A stretch of 64,000 nucleotides of DNA from contig NZ_RXNQ01000037.1 in the NCBI RefSeq assembly GCF_004138205.1, positions 124,001 to 188,000 on the forward strand, given 5' to 3'. The stretch is from Pedobacter sp. SYP-B3415 (lineage in GTDB: Bacteria; Bacteroidota; Bacteroidia; Sphingobacteriales; Sphingobacteriaceae). Made by a program: the position numbers and the translations under genes. Of the stretch, positions 1 to 8,283 are shown one piece after another; the stretch's first letter is position 1; each line of letters begins with the position of its first letter. Below the pieces are notes generated by a model that searched no databases, was not told the DNA's origin, and worked only from the letters and a program-made list of their open reading frames with translations.

Positions 1-1
1 T

Positions 2-2644
2 GTGGTAAGCGCCAATACCACATCTGCCGATGGCAAGTTTGCGTTCAGCAATCTTCAACCAGGAAACTACAGGTTATTTGTCGCCTTTCTGGGCCTTAAA
101 ACGATCAACAAGGATTTTATTATACAGGCGGATAAACCACAGGTAAACCTCGGTGATATCTTTATGGACGATAACAGCATCGATCTGCAAACCGTCGAAA
201 TCAAATCTGACGCGCCCCCTGTCGTTGTAAAAAAAGATACGCTTGAATTTAATGCCAGTTCCTTTAAGACGATAGAAAATGCGGTAGTTGAAGACCTGCT
301 GAAAAAACTGCCCGGCCTCGAAGTAGATAAAACGGGTACCGTAAAGGCGCAGGGCGAAACTGTAACCCGCGTTAAGGTCGATGGCAAGGAGTTTTTCGGA
401 AATGACCCCCTCCTGGCTACGAAAAACCTTCCTGCCGATATGGTAGACAAGATCCAGGTAATTGATGAACAGTCAGAGCAGGCTAAATTTACCGGCATAG
501 ATGACGGTAACCGGGTAAAGATTATCAACATCACAACAAAAAAAGGCAGAAATAACGGTTACTTCGGAAACAATACAGCCGGTTATGGCAGTGATAACCG
601 GTATGATGTCAATCTGAATGTGAACCGTTTCAACGCAAAACGGCAGCTTTCTGTACTTGGCCAGTTCAACAACGTAAACCGGCAGGGATTCGGCGGCGGC
701 CTTGGTGGCGGTGGAGGCAGGTCCGGATCGGGCATTACACAAACGAATGCGGGCGGTCTGAACTTTGCCGACACCTATGCAGATGAAACCGAGATTAACG
801 CAAGTTATTTTATCAATAACACAGCTAACCTGCGCCTTCAGAACAGCCTGACCCAGAATCTGCTTGGCGATGTAACTACCATCTTCAACAACAGGCAGCA
901 GAACAACTCCGACCGCCTGAACCACCGCCTTAATTTTATGGTCGACACCAAAATCGATTCGCTGACCTCCATTCGCGTACAGCCTAACATCAGTTATACC
1001 AGCAACAACAGCAATAACCAGAATATTTACACGCGCGATTTCGCGGCCTACGTAACAAGCGGCAGGCAGGAATTGCGCAATGAGGGCACATCGCCAACAT
1101 TTAACAACAACATCCTGCTCCGGCATAAATTCATGCGCCGCGGCCGTACTGTTTCTTTGAACCTGGAAACAAACATCAGCAACAACGATTCAGAAAATTT
1201 TAACTACATCAATGACGAAGTTGTGAGCGGCAGCGGCGGCAGGGACCGCCTGACAAACCAGCTGAACGACCGCACAAATCACTCGCTGAACCATACTTCG
1301 AGACTGGTGTATACCGAGCCCTTATCAAGAACAATGAGCCTCGAATTCAACTACCGCAACAGCTATAACTATAACAATTCTGAACGTCATACATACAATT
1401 ACAACGAACTGTCGGGCCAGTACGATCTGATCGACCTGACCTATACAAATCTTTACGAAAACACCATTCTGATCAATTCTGCCGGTTTCAGTTTTAATCA
1501 GAACGGCAAAAAGTTTACCTGGAATGCCGGTCTGGCAGTGCAAAACAGTGACCGTAAGAATGTGAATATTTCCAGAAATACCCTCCTCACGCAGAATGTC
1601 TTCAACTATACACCTTCTGCCCTGTTCAGGTATAACTTCAGCAACAGCAAACGCCTGGTTATCAATTACCGGGGCAGTACCAGTCAACCTACAATCAGTC
1701 AATTACAGCCTATACCTGATAACACCAATACACAAAGTATTCCCGTCGGCAATCCTGACCTGAGGCCCGAGTTCAATAACAACCTGCGCTTCACCTATAA
1801 TTCTTTTACCCAGGGCAGAAATCGTTCGCTGTTCGTAAACCTGAACCTGACACAGACATCGAACCGCATTGCAAACAGCAGTACACTGATCACTTCCGGA
1901 GAACATCAGGGCAAACTTGCCATTACACCCGTTAACGTAAATGGTGTCTATTCGGGATCACTTGCAACGTCCCTCAGCGTTCCTTTCCTGCCTGAAAATA
2001 AGCTGAACTTTCACATCAACATTGGGGGAAACTATGACCGGGATGTCAATTTCACCAATGCCCGCCGCAATATCACCAATAGCTGGTCGCTTAGAAACGG
2101 ATACCGCCTGGTAACCAGCCTTGACCGGCTGGACCTTTCGGCATCTCTGTCAGGCGCCATTAACCGCGCCACGTATTCTGCCCAGCCAAACGCAAATACA
2201 CGTTTTTACACGTTCAGCCCCTCGGCGGATGTGAGTTACCTCTTCCCCGGCGACATTCGCCTCGGACTCGACATCGACTATAACGCAAACACCGGTCGCG
2301 GGGAAAATTTCGACCGCGAATTCACCCTCCTGAATGGCTTTATCAGCCGCCAGTTTTTCAACGGGCGCGGAACGGTTCGGGCTTCTGTTAACGATGCACT
2401 TAACCAAAACCAGGGCATTAGCCGCACAGCAAATAACAACACCATCCAGGACGTCAGTTACAACGTGCTTCAGCGGTATTTTATGTTCTCATTTACCTAT
2501 TCGCTCAGACAAATCGGCCCAAGGAGAAGAAACGGAGAGCGTCTGGAACGTTCAGAGCGCAATGAGCGCCCTGACCGTGGAAACCGAAGCGGCTCACGGA
2601 ATTCAGGTGGAGGAAGACAGGGCGGCGGCGGGAGAAGGAACTAG
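2..2644 (+). CDS. Outer-membrane plug/beta-barrel protein, 5' partial
   Basis: This is the C-terminal 880 residues of a TonB-dependent-receptor-like outer-membrane protein. The gene enters the window already open, so the GTG at base 2 is probably internal. Residues 1-60 look like the end of a carboxypeptidase-regulatory-like domain (DGKFAFSNLQPGNYRL). Residues about 65-180 form a plug-like domain (VEDLLKKLPGLEVDKTG, then VKVDGKEFFGNDP). The rest is Asn/Thr-rich amphipathic strand sequence of an OMP_b-brl-type barrel. A Gly-rich loop sits near residues 228-242. The last barrel-like strand (YFMFSFTYSL) is followed by a tail of about 40 residues rich in Arg, Gly, Asn and Glu, so the chain does not end on the usual terminal aromatic residue. 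Substrate unknown. The neighbouring feoAB may be coincidental because an 86-bp gap and a candidate promoter separate them. Confidence 0.85.
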   Translation: MVSANTTSADGKFAFSNLQPGNYRLFVAFLGLKTINKDFIIQADKPQVNLGDIFMDDNSIDLQTVEIKSDAPPVVVKKDTLEFNASSFKTIENAVVEDLLKKLPGLEVDKTGTVKAQGETVTRVKVDGKEFFGNDPLLATKNLPADMVDKIQVIDEQSEQAKFTGIDDGNRVKIINITTKKGRNNGYFGNNTAGYGSDNRYDVNLNVNRFNAKRQLSVLGQFNNVNRQGFGGGLGGGGGRSGSGITQTNAGGLNFADTYADETEINASYFINNTANLRLQNSLTQNLLGDVTTIFNNRQQNNSDRLNHRLNFMVDTKIDSLTSIRVQPNISYTSNNSNNQNIYTRDFAAYVTSGRQELRNEGTSPTFNNNILLRHKFMRRGRTVSLNLETNISNNDSENFNYINDEVVSGSGGRDRLTNQLNDRTNHSLNHTSRLVYTEPLSRTMSLEFNYRNSYNYNNSERHTYNYNELSGQYDLIDLTYTNLYENTILINSAGFSFNQNGKKFTWNAGLAVQNSDRKNVNISRNTLLTQNVFNYTPSALFRYNFSNSKRLVINYRGSTSQPTISQLQPIPDNTNTQSIPVGNPDLRPEFNNNLRFTYNSFTQGRNRSLFVNLNLTQTSNRIANSSTLITSGEHQGKLAITPVNVNGVYSGSLATSLSVPFLPENKLNFHINIGGNYDRDVNFTNARRNITNSWSLRNGYRLVTSLDRLDLSASLSGAINRATYSAQPNANTRFYTFSPSADVSYLFPGDIRLGLDIDYNANTGRGENFDREFTLLNGFISRQFFNGRGTVRASVNDALNQNQGISRTANNNTIQDVSYNVLQRYFMFSFTYSLRQIGPRRRNGERLERSERNERPDRGNRSGSRNSGGGRQGGGGRRN

Positions 2645-2692
2645 TCCAGACCCGTCTGACCTGCCGCTACTGACGGTCTGCTGACGGTCTTA

Positions 2693-2724
2693 TTTGGAAT
2701 AGTTTTAAATAAACCCTAACTTGC
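2693..2724 (+). promoter_or_regulatory. Candidate feoAB promoter
   Basis: TTTG at 2693-2696 and TAACTTGC at 2717-2724 are separated by 20 nt, close to the Bacteroidota -33/-7 pattern (TTTG, about 20 nt, TAnnTTTG). The -7 box has lost one T. The feoA ATG begins 6 nt downstream, so the transcript would be leaderless or nearly so. An 11-bp direct repeat of CTGACGGTCTG type lies just upstream at 2670-2691; its role is unknown. Confidence 0.4.
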
Positions 2725-2730
2725 GGCCTC

Positions 2731-2946
2731 ATGAATCTTTCAGAATTGCATCCCGGGGAAAAAGCCACCATCGTCTCATTCAGCGATGCAGAGATGTCTG
2801 TCAAGCTGATGGAAATGGGTTGCCTTCCCGGCGAGATCGTCGAGGTTGAACGCTTTGCACCGCTCGGCGATCCGATCGCGATCCGGGTTGCAGGTTACCA
2901 GTTGTGTCTTCGCAAAAGCGAGGCAGCAGTTATTCTAATTCAATAA
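2731..2946 (+). CDS. feoA: Ferrous iron transport protein A (FeoA)
   Basis: A 71-residue cytoplasmic protein with the SH3-like FeoA fold. The sequence has the family hallmarks: an N-terminal LSELHPGEKATI strand, the KLMEMGCLPGEIVEVE segment and a C-terminal hydrophobic strand (AIRVAGYQLCLRKSEA). FeoA is thought to bind and regulate the FeoB GTPase/permease. It lies directly before feoB, with the stop codon and the feoB start region touching, so the two are surely co-transcribed. Small separate FeoA proteins of 70-90 residues are normal for the family, so it is complete. Confidence 0.93.
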   Translation: MNLSELHPGEKATIVSFSDAEMSVKLMEMGCLPGEIVEVERFAPLGDPIAIRVAGYQLCLRKSEAAVILIQ

Positions 2947-2948
2947 GT

Positions 2949-5057
2949 TTGGGAAAGTCGCTAAAGGTTGCCCTAGTGGGTAACCCGAATACAGGTAAGT
3001 CTACGCTGTTCAACCTGCTTACAGGATTGAACCAAAAGGTCGGGAATTTTCCCGGGGTAACGGTCGATAAAAAAACTGGTTCGATCCGGTTTGATGATGG
3101 CCGGACGGCAGAAGTTATTGATCTCCCCGGAACCTATAGCCTTTACCCCAAAAGTCTTGATGAACACATTGTATTTGACACCCTGGCAGCTTCCGGCGGT
3201 CCCGACGTTATCGTTGTCATTGCCGATGCAACGAACCTCAAACGTAACCTGCTGCTTTTTACCCAGGTAGCAGACCTTGGCTTCCCGGTTATTCTTGCCT
3301 TAAATATGATCGATATGGCCGACCGTTCGGGCATTCGTATCAACACCGATCTGCTTGCAGAAAAACTCGGTGTTCAGGTAGTCCCCATCTCTGCGCGGCG
3401 TAACAAGGGGATTGATGAACTGAAAAAGGCTATTCAGCACTGCACACCGGTTGCAACCCAGAAAAAGGTATTGAAGCCCGAAGAATTTATGTGCATGCCT
3501 GCCGTTGCAAGGGTAAAAGAGCTCGTGGGCGCAGACAATGATTATTATGCCCTGCAGTTGCTGCACCGCAAAGACCAGGTTTCATTCCTCGAGAAACAAC
3601 ATATTGAAGGACTGAATGAAATTAGCCGGCAGGAAAAGTTTGAATCGGGTTCGCTGCAGACCGCTGAAACCATTAACCGCTACCGCTACATCAGCCACAT
3701 CCTGTCTGCAACCGTTGAGAGCAAACCTACGCATGACCAGTTTGCCTTTACAAATAAGGTAGACCGTATACTTACGCACAAGGTCTGGGGTTTCCTGATC
3801 TTCATTGCCATCCTGTTTTTTATCTTCAACGCCATCTTTGCCTGGTCGGGCTATCCGATGGATCTGATCGAAACGGGGTTTGGCTGGCTTGGCGATGCCG
3901 GGCACACTTATCTGCCGCCGGGGATGCTAACTGATCTGCTCATTGACGGTGTACTTGCCGGCCTTGGCGGAATACTTGTTTTTATTCCGCAGATCGCTAT
4001 CCTGTTTGCCTTCATATCCGTGCTCGAAGACAGCGGCTACATGAGTCGGGTTACCTTTATGATGGATAAACTCATGCGCAAGGTTGGTTTGAACGGAAAA
4101 TCTGTAGTGCCCATGATTGGTGGACTTGCCTGCGCCGTACCATCTATCATGGCCGCAAGAAATATCGAGAACTGGAAAGACCGGATGATCACCATTATGG
4201 TCACACCGCTTGTAAGCTGTTCCGCACGTTTGCCTGTCTACACGCTGCTTATTTCGCTCGTTGTTCCCGAACAGCGGCTATTCGGCTTTTTTAATACACA
4301 GGGTCTGGCTTTAATGCTTCTTTATCTGGTCAGCATGCTGGCTGCAGTAGTGGTTGCCTGGATCATGAAAGTGATTATCAAGGTCCGGGAGCGTTCTTAC
4401 CTGATCATGGAACTTCCGGTGTACCGGGCACCGAGGTGGCGCAATGTGCTGCTTACGATGTACGAAAAGTCAAAAACTTTTGTGCTTGAGGCCGGTAAGG
4501 TTATTGTAGCCATTTCTATCGTGCTTTGGGTACTGGCCTCCTTCGGACCGGGAAATCGTTTCGACAGCATTGATCAGAAATACCAGATGGAACTTGTCAA
4601 ACCCGGTGCAGACACCGCGCATATCCAGACCATGATGGGTACTGAAAAACTGGAGAACTCTTATGTCGGTATACTCGGGCATGCAATTGAACCGATAATC
4701 CGCCCGCTCGGCTACGATTGGAAGATCGGCATCGCGCTGATCACATCTTTCGCTGCGCGTGAAGCATTTGTAGGCACCATGGCAACGATCTACAGCGTAG
4801 ATGGAGGCGAAGATGACTCGGCCACACTCGGCAGCCGCATGGCCGCATCAAAAAATTCAATAACGGGCTTACCCGTCTACACATTTGCTACCGGCGTTTC
4901 ACTTATGCTTTTTTATGCCTTCGCCATGCAGTGCATGAGCACGTTTGCTATCGTGTACCGCGAAACGAAAAGCTGGAAATGGCCCCTCATTCAGCTGGTG
5001 TATATGACAGCGCTGGCCTATTTTGCGGCGCTGATTGCCTATCAGCTTTTGAAATAA
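2949..5057 (+). CDS. feoB: Ferrous iron transporter FeoB
   Basis: An inner-membrane Fe(II) permease with an N-terminal G domain. G1 is GNPNTGKST (about residues 11-19 from the TTG start), G3 is DLPGTYSL, G4 is NMID and G5 is SARRNKG. The membrane part carries both Gate signatures, including GYMSRVTFMMDKLMRKVGLNGKS and the segment with PMIGGLACAVPSIMAARN followed by TPLVSCSARLPVYTLL. From TTG at 2949 the protein is 702 residues, near the family norm, and begins MGKSLKVALVGNP like other FeoBs. GTG at 2904 is the alternative; it would overlap feoA by 43 bp and add 15 Ser-rich residues read out of the feoA frame. The stop codon abuts the stop of the convergent gene at 5058. Confidence 0.93.
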   Translation: MGKSLKVALVGNPNTGKSTLFNLLTGLNQKVGNFPGVTVDKKTGSIRFDDGRTAEVIDLPGTYSLYPKSLDEHIVFDTLAASGGPDVIVVIADATNLKRNLLLFTQVADLGFPVILALNMIDMADRSGIRINTDLLAEKLGVQVVPISARRNKGIDELKKAIQHCTPVATQKKVLKPEEFMCMPAVARVKELVGADNDYYALQLLHRKDQVSFLEKQHIEGLNEISRQEKFESGSLQTAETINRYRYISHILSATVESKPTHDQFAFTNKVDRILTHKVWGFLIFIAILFFIFNAIFAWSGYPMDLIETGFGWLGDAGHTYLPPGMLTDLLIDGVLAGLGGILVFIPQIAILFAFISVLEDSGYMSRVTFMMDKLMRKVGLNGKSVVPMIGGLACAVPSIMAARNIENWKDRMITIMVTPLVSCSARLPVYTLLISLVVPEQRLFGFFNTQGLALMLLYLVSMLAAVVVAWIMKVIIKVRERSYLIMELPVYRAPRWRNVLLTMYEKSKTFVLEAGKVIVAISIVLWVLASFGPGNRFDSIDQKYQMELVKPGADTAHIQTMMGTEKLENSYVGILGHAIEPIIRPLGYDWKIGIALITSFAAREAFVGTMATIYSVDGGEDDSATLGSRMAASKNSITGLPVYTFATGVSLMLFYAFAMQCMSTFAIVYRETKSWKWPLIQLVYMTALAYFAALIAYQLLK

Positions 5058-5831
5058 TTAAGGCCTGTTTCCGCCTACATTGATTACAATGCCCAGCGTA
5101 AATATTGAATTGCCGGCGCTCAGATACTTCCGGTTGCGCAGACCTATGTTTGTGCTTCCTGTATATTGCAGCTGAACATTTTTGCTCAGTGCGGTACGGG
5201 TAAAAAACACCGGTTCAAAAAAGATATTGTCTTCAGGCGTGTGCGACTGGTTATTGAGCAGAAACCTGTTCATATCAACGTAACTGAGCCGAAGGGCGGT
5301 GCCATAATTCAATTCAATCCGCTTACCAAAAAGCTGAAAGCCGTCCTTGTCTTTGGCACTGTAGTTTACCTGCATAAAAAACTTCCTGAAACCGACGTCC
5401 TGCTGTTCTGTCACAGTTACGCCCGTTGGCGTTGCCTCTTTGAAGGTAGTCAGGCTGCTACCTTTCCCAAAGCCCGCATAGGCCTCAAAGATCTGCCGGT
5501 CGCCCTCGCCAAAAGGCGTAAAATAACCGGCACCGGCCTCGACAAGATTATGGTTAAATTCCCTTTTGCTGCCCCGGTTATTCATAATCGAGCCGTTGAG
5601 CAAAATACCAAGATGGTTACCCGCGGCATAAGCGGCATTCACACTAACGTTCCCTTTCAGCGAAATGTGTCCGCCGGCGCTTAACTCTCCCTGGCTGCTT
5701 AGCATGGGCGTATTGGGAACATTAGGCATATAAACAGAGGAACAGGAGCAGAACAGGGCAATAAAGGGGATCAGGATGGTGTGTCTGGTAATTTTAGGCA
5801 TCATTCGTATGGCAGGATTTTTAACGGGCAT
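5058..5831 (-). CDS. Putative lipoprotein with beta-strand-rich outer-membrane-like domain
   Basis: An unrecognised protein of 257 residues (248 or 247 if it starts at the tandem Met codons 10-11, positions 5804/5801). The N-terminus is a lipoprotein signal peptide ending in ALFCSCSS, so Cys28 or Cys30 would be lipidated. The mature part has alternating short hydrophobic strands and aromatic residues (GHISLKGNVSVNAAYAAG, YFTPFGEGDRQIFEAYAGFG) and ends IFTLGIVINVGGNRP. This resembles small Bacteroidota outer-membrane barrels of unknown function. It converges on feoB with no spacer. A good promoter match lies at 5864-5894. No catalytic motif is visible. Confidence 0.6.
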   Translation of the reverse strand: MPVKNPAIRMMPKITRHTILIPFIALFCSCSSVYMPNVPNTPMLSSQGELSAGGHISLKGNVSVNAAYAAGNHLGILLNGSIMNNRGSKREFNHNLVEAGAGYFTPFGEGDRQIFEAYAGFGKGSSLTTFKEATPTGVTVTEQQDVGFRKFFMQVNYSAKDKDGFQLFGKRIELNYGTALRLSYVDMNRFLLNNQSHTPEDNIFFEPVFFTRTALSKNVQLQYTGSTNIGLRNRKYLSAGNSIFTLGIVINVGGNRP

Positions 5832-5863
5832 TCAGCAATAACCATACCCGCGGTTAACCCGGC

Positions 5864-5894
5864 CAAAGGTAAGGTACTCCGGAAGGTAAACCAA
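5864..5894 (-). promoter_or_regulatory. Candidate promoter for the 5058-5831 lipoprotein gene
   Basis: On the minus strand TTG (5894-5892), a 20-nt spacer and TACCTTTG (5871-5864) fit the Bacteroidota consensus TTG/TAnnTTTG exactly. The first ATG of the lipoprotein gene is 32 nt downstream. The -33 end lies just outside the terminator hairpin of the upstream gene. Confidence 0.55.
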
Positions 5895-5902
5895 CAAAGA
5901 AA

Positions 5903-5935
5903 CGCTGCCCGTGCGACTTTCGTACACAGGCAGCG
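5903..5935 (-). terminator. Hairpin terminator after the DUF5694-like gene
   Basis: CGCTGCC at 5903-5909 pairs with GGCAGCG at 5929-5935. The stem extends across one mismatch by GTG/CAC. Read on the minus strand the hairpin is followed by TTTCTTTG. It lies 18 bp past the stop of the gene ending at 5954. The U tract is interrupted, so termination may be partial. Confidence 0.5.
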
Positions 5936-5953
5936 CCTTGTTACTACATAAGC

Positions 5954-7027
5954 CTATAGATCGTTATAGCTTACAATTTTTACATCCCGGTTTCTGGCCA
6001 GCATATCGGCCATGATCTTGCGGTGTGCAGCACCTACCCCCACTACAACGCGTTTTGCTTTTGAAGCGCGGGCCTGTCTTATCACATTTGCGCACATCCC
6101 TTCGTTGCGGTTTGTCCACTCGGCATACATTCTTCTGGCGCTCGCAGCAGGAAATCCGGGAAGGTCGAACGCTTGCGGACCACCGTAAAAATTCCAGGCA
6201 TCATTAAGTTCTGCATAGCGGTCGGTGTTCATGTTCGCGTATTCAGACGCATGCATATTTTTCTTGTCTTCATCTGTCAGGTTGCTCAATCGCTCTAACT
6301 CTTTAAGCGTATGCGCCAACTGTGAAGTTGTATCTGCCTTGGCCTGCTTTTCAAGCACCCGGATCAGGGAATCAGTTTCTCCCCATGCCTTTGACCAGGG
6401 TTTATCAAATTTCTGGCAATCCATACTATCTATGCCATCAAGACCAAGTTCGTACACGAGTGGAAAGAAGATGGTCGTATATTCGCTCTTTGGCCTGAAC
6501 AGACGCGCACTCTTTAGCGAGTCCTGATGCAGGAAGTGCTGATCGTAGTACATACGCTCTGCCTCCGCAAAGGTCTTTTTCATATAATTTTCGACAACAA
6601 AAACCTGGTATTCAGTATTTGCCCTGTCATTGTTAGCGGCATACCAGGATGCAAGATCCATGCGCAGCCGGCCCTGCCCGTTGGGCGATTTGCGAAGCTC
6701 CCGGTTAGCCCCGGAGATTTTTTTTGTCAGATTTCCAGGCGCATCGCCGAATTGTCGGTTCATAAATGTTTGGCCCCTGGCAAAGGCTTTCCTGGCCCAG
6801 TTATCAGATTCAAGCTGAACGAAGTCGCCGGCAGGCGAATATTCACCGAAAACCATATCTGGTTTAAATTTTTTGAGCTTGCTAACTACCTGGGCAAAGT
6901 TTTCAGACCCTTGCGGATTATCGTGTGAACTGCCTACAACTACAATTTCGATTTGCTGGCTGTACGCATTTACGAAAAACAGGCTGCAAAGAACGACTAA
7001 CAGAAAAGATGGCGTGGAGATTTTCAT
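5954..7027 (-). CDS. Secreted TraB/DUF5694-like protein
   Basis: A 357-residue exported protein whose signal peptide ends near FFVNAYSQ. Directly after it comes a strand and GSSHDNP (IEIVVVGSSHDNP). The C-terminus has VVVGVGAAHRKIMADML, and FGEYSP sits between them. These three positions correspond to the GTxH, Glu and GxxH-type motifs of the TraB/GumN/Tiki superfamily, which in Bacteroidota is mostly DUF5694. The first motif is divergent (SSH-D instead of TFHF). The middle is charged and helical with many Asn, Asp and Tyr residues. Some superfamily members are metalloproteases; whether this one is active is not visible. The gene is monocistronic, with a terminator downstream and the LytS control region upstream. 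Confidence 0.6.
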   Translation of the reverse strand: MKISTPSFLLVVLCSLFFVNAYSQQIEIVVVGSSHDNPQGSENFAQVVSKLKKFKPDMVFGEYSPAGDFVQLESDNWARKAFARGQTFMNRQFGDAPGNLTKKISGANRELRKSPNGQGRLRMDLASWYAANNDRANTEYQVFVVENYMKKTFAEAERMYYDQHFLHQDSLKSARLFRPKSEYTTIFFPLVYELGLDGIDSMDCQKFDKPWSKAWGETDSLIRVLEKQAKADTTSQLAHTLKELERLSNLTDEDKKNMHASEYANMNTDRYAELNDAWNFYGGPQAFDLPGFPAASARRMYAEWTNRNEGMCANVIRQARASKAKRVVVGVGAAHRKIMADMLARNRDVKIVSYNDL

Positions 7028-7107
7028 AATAATTTTGTTTTTGTTGTGAACAAATGTCGCCTCAGCGCTTCGGCCGCAAAATAAATTGATACCAACCCCT
7101 CCGTTTA

Positions 7108-7207
7108 TTATCCCAACCGGTTAAACGCAGCCGCTTTCCTGTTTACCCCGGTAAAAAACCGGTTCGTATAAAACAGCAGGCGGTTGGGATAACGATAACA
7201 GCCGGTT
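7108..7207 (+). promoter_or_regulatory. Phased direct repeats, candidate LytTR binding array
   Basis: Five hexamers occur upstream of the LytS/LytTR operon: CCGGTT at 7117, CCTGTT at 7138, CCGGTT at 7159, GCGGTT at 7180 and CCGGTT at 7202. The spacings are 21, 21, 21 and 22 bp, two helical turns each, and all retain a GTT core. LytTR domains typically bind about 9-bp direct repeats with a 12-bp spacer, which gives this period. A perfect 12-bp inverted repeat (TTATCCCAACCG at 7108-7119 and its complement at 7181-7192) overlaps the outer boxes. Autoregulation is an inference. Confidence 0.5.
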
Positions 7208-7249
7208 CGGCTGCTTTTCGTAGCTTCGGCGATAGATCGATTCGGGTCA

Positions 7250-7257
7250 TACGTTTA
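7250..7257 (+). promoter_or_regulatory. Candidate -7 element of the lytS-like gene
   Basis: TACGTTTA differs from TAnnTTTG only in its last base and ends 4 nt before the ATG at 7262. No clear -33 TTG is present at the right distance. That would suit an activator-dependent promoter served by the phased boxes upstream. Confidence 0.35.
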
Positions 7258-7261
7258 TAAA

Positions 7262-8275
7262 ATGAAAAAATCTGCTGTTTTTCTTACCCACCTGGGTTGC
7301 TGGGCAATCTTGCTTCTTTACTGGCATGGAGAATTCCTGCTTAAAGAAGAAGTTCGCTTCAACGCTATCGCCTTCAACCTCTCTATGACGGTTGTTCAGA
7401 TCATAGAATTTTATATCTGTTATCTTTGGGTATTTCCCGGGCTTTTAAAAAAACATCGCATTATGAGGCTTGTCCTGGGTTTGGTTGCTGCCATGGCTGC
7501 CTTCATTGTATTGCGCTACCTGATTGAAGAGGTTTTTTACCGCGCAGTTTTCGGAATGCACAACTACAGCGATGATACACCTGTCTGGCGTTATGTTGTG
7601 GATAATCTCTATTATGGTTCATCATTTATCGTAGTTGCGGGCGCTGTCTGGGGCGTCGAACACAGCTTCAGAAGCGAGAAAAACAACAGCCGGCTCCGGG
7701 AGGAAGCGAAAAAAGCCGAACTGGCTTTTCTGAAGTCGCAGATCAATCCACATTTTCTCTATAATACCATGAATTACATGTATTCGCTGGCCCTGCCGGT
7801 TTCAGAAAAGCTGGCTAATGCCGTGCTGCGCATGTCAGATCTGATGCGGTATACATTAAATACGAGCCCCGATGGCCTGCTTCCGCTATCGCGGGAAATA
7901 GAATACCTGGAAAGTTATATAGCGCTTTTTAAGATGCGTTTTGAACCCGAATTTTATGTGCGTTTCGATCAGTCAGGCATAGGCGCCGAGCGCATTGCCT
8001 CGCTCCTGCTCATCCCCTTTGTTGAAAATGCTTTTAAACATGGCGTTGTGCGTGATGCTTCCAGGCCGGTAAAAATTTCTGTAAAAGTTACCGGTAAGCG
8101 TTTTGAATTTGCCGTAAGCAACACCATCAGCCATGCACAGAAAGACAAATCAAGTGGCATCGGTCTGGCGAACATCCAGCGCAGGCTCGATCTGATCTAC
8201 CCGGAGAAACACGATCTGTTGATCTCAAACAATGGACAAACGTACAAAGCTACCCTGATTATCAAACTCGACTAA
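7262..8275 (+). CDS. LytS-type sensor histidine kinase
   Basis: A 337-residue inner-membrane sensor kinase. Four hydrophobic segments occupy about residues 8-22, 36-62, 68-90 and 116-132. A short coiled linker leads to the His_kinase (PF06580) core with His164 in LKSQINPHFLYNTMN. The ATPase part has FVENAFKHG (N box) and SGIGLANIQRRLDLIYP (G box). The N-terminal part has no extracytoplasmic sensor domain, so it probably senses within the membrane, as is common for this family in Bacteroidota. It is 8 bp upstream of its LytTR partner, forming a two-gene operon. Confidence 0.9.
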   Translation: MKKSAVFLTHLGCWAILLLYWHGEFLLKEEVRFNAIAFNLSMTVVQIIEFYICYLWVFPGLLKKHRIMRLVLGLVAAMAAFIVLRYLIEEVFYRAVFGMHNYSDDTPVWRYVVDNLYYGSSFIVVAGAVWGVEHSFRSEKNNSRLREEAKKAELAFLKSQINPHFLYNTMNYMYSLALPVSEKLANAVLRMSDLMRYTLNTSPDGLLPLSREIEYLESYIALFKMRFEPEFYVRFDQSGIGAERIASLLLIPFVENAFKHGVVRDASRPVKISVKVTGKRFEFAVSNTISHAQKDKSSGIGLANIQRRLDLIYPEKHDLLISNNGQTYKATLIIKLD

Positions 8276-8283
8276 CAAAAGAA

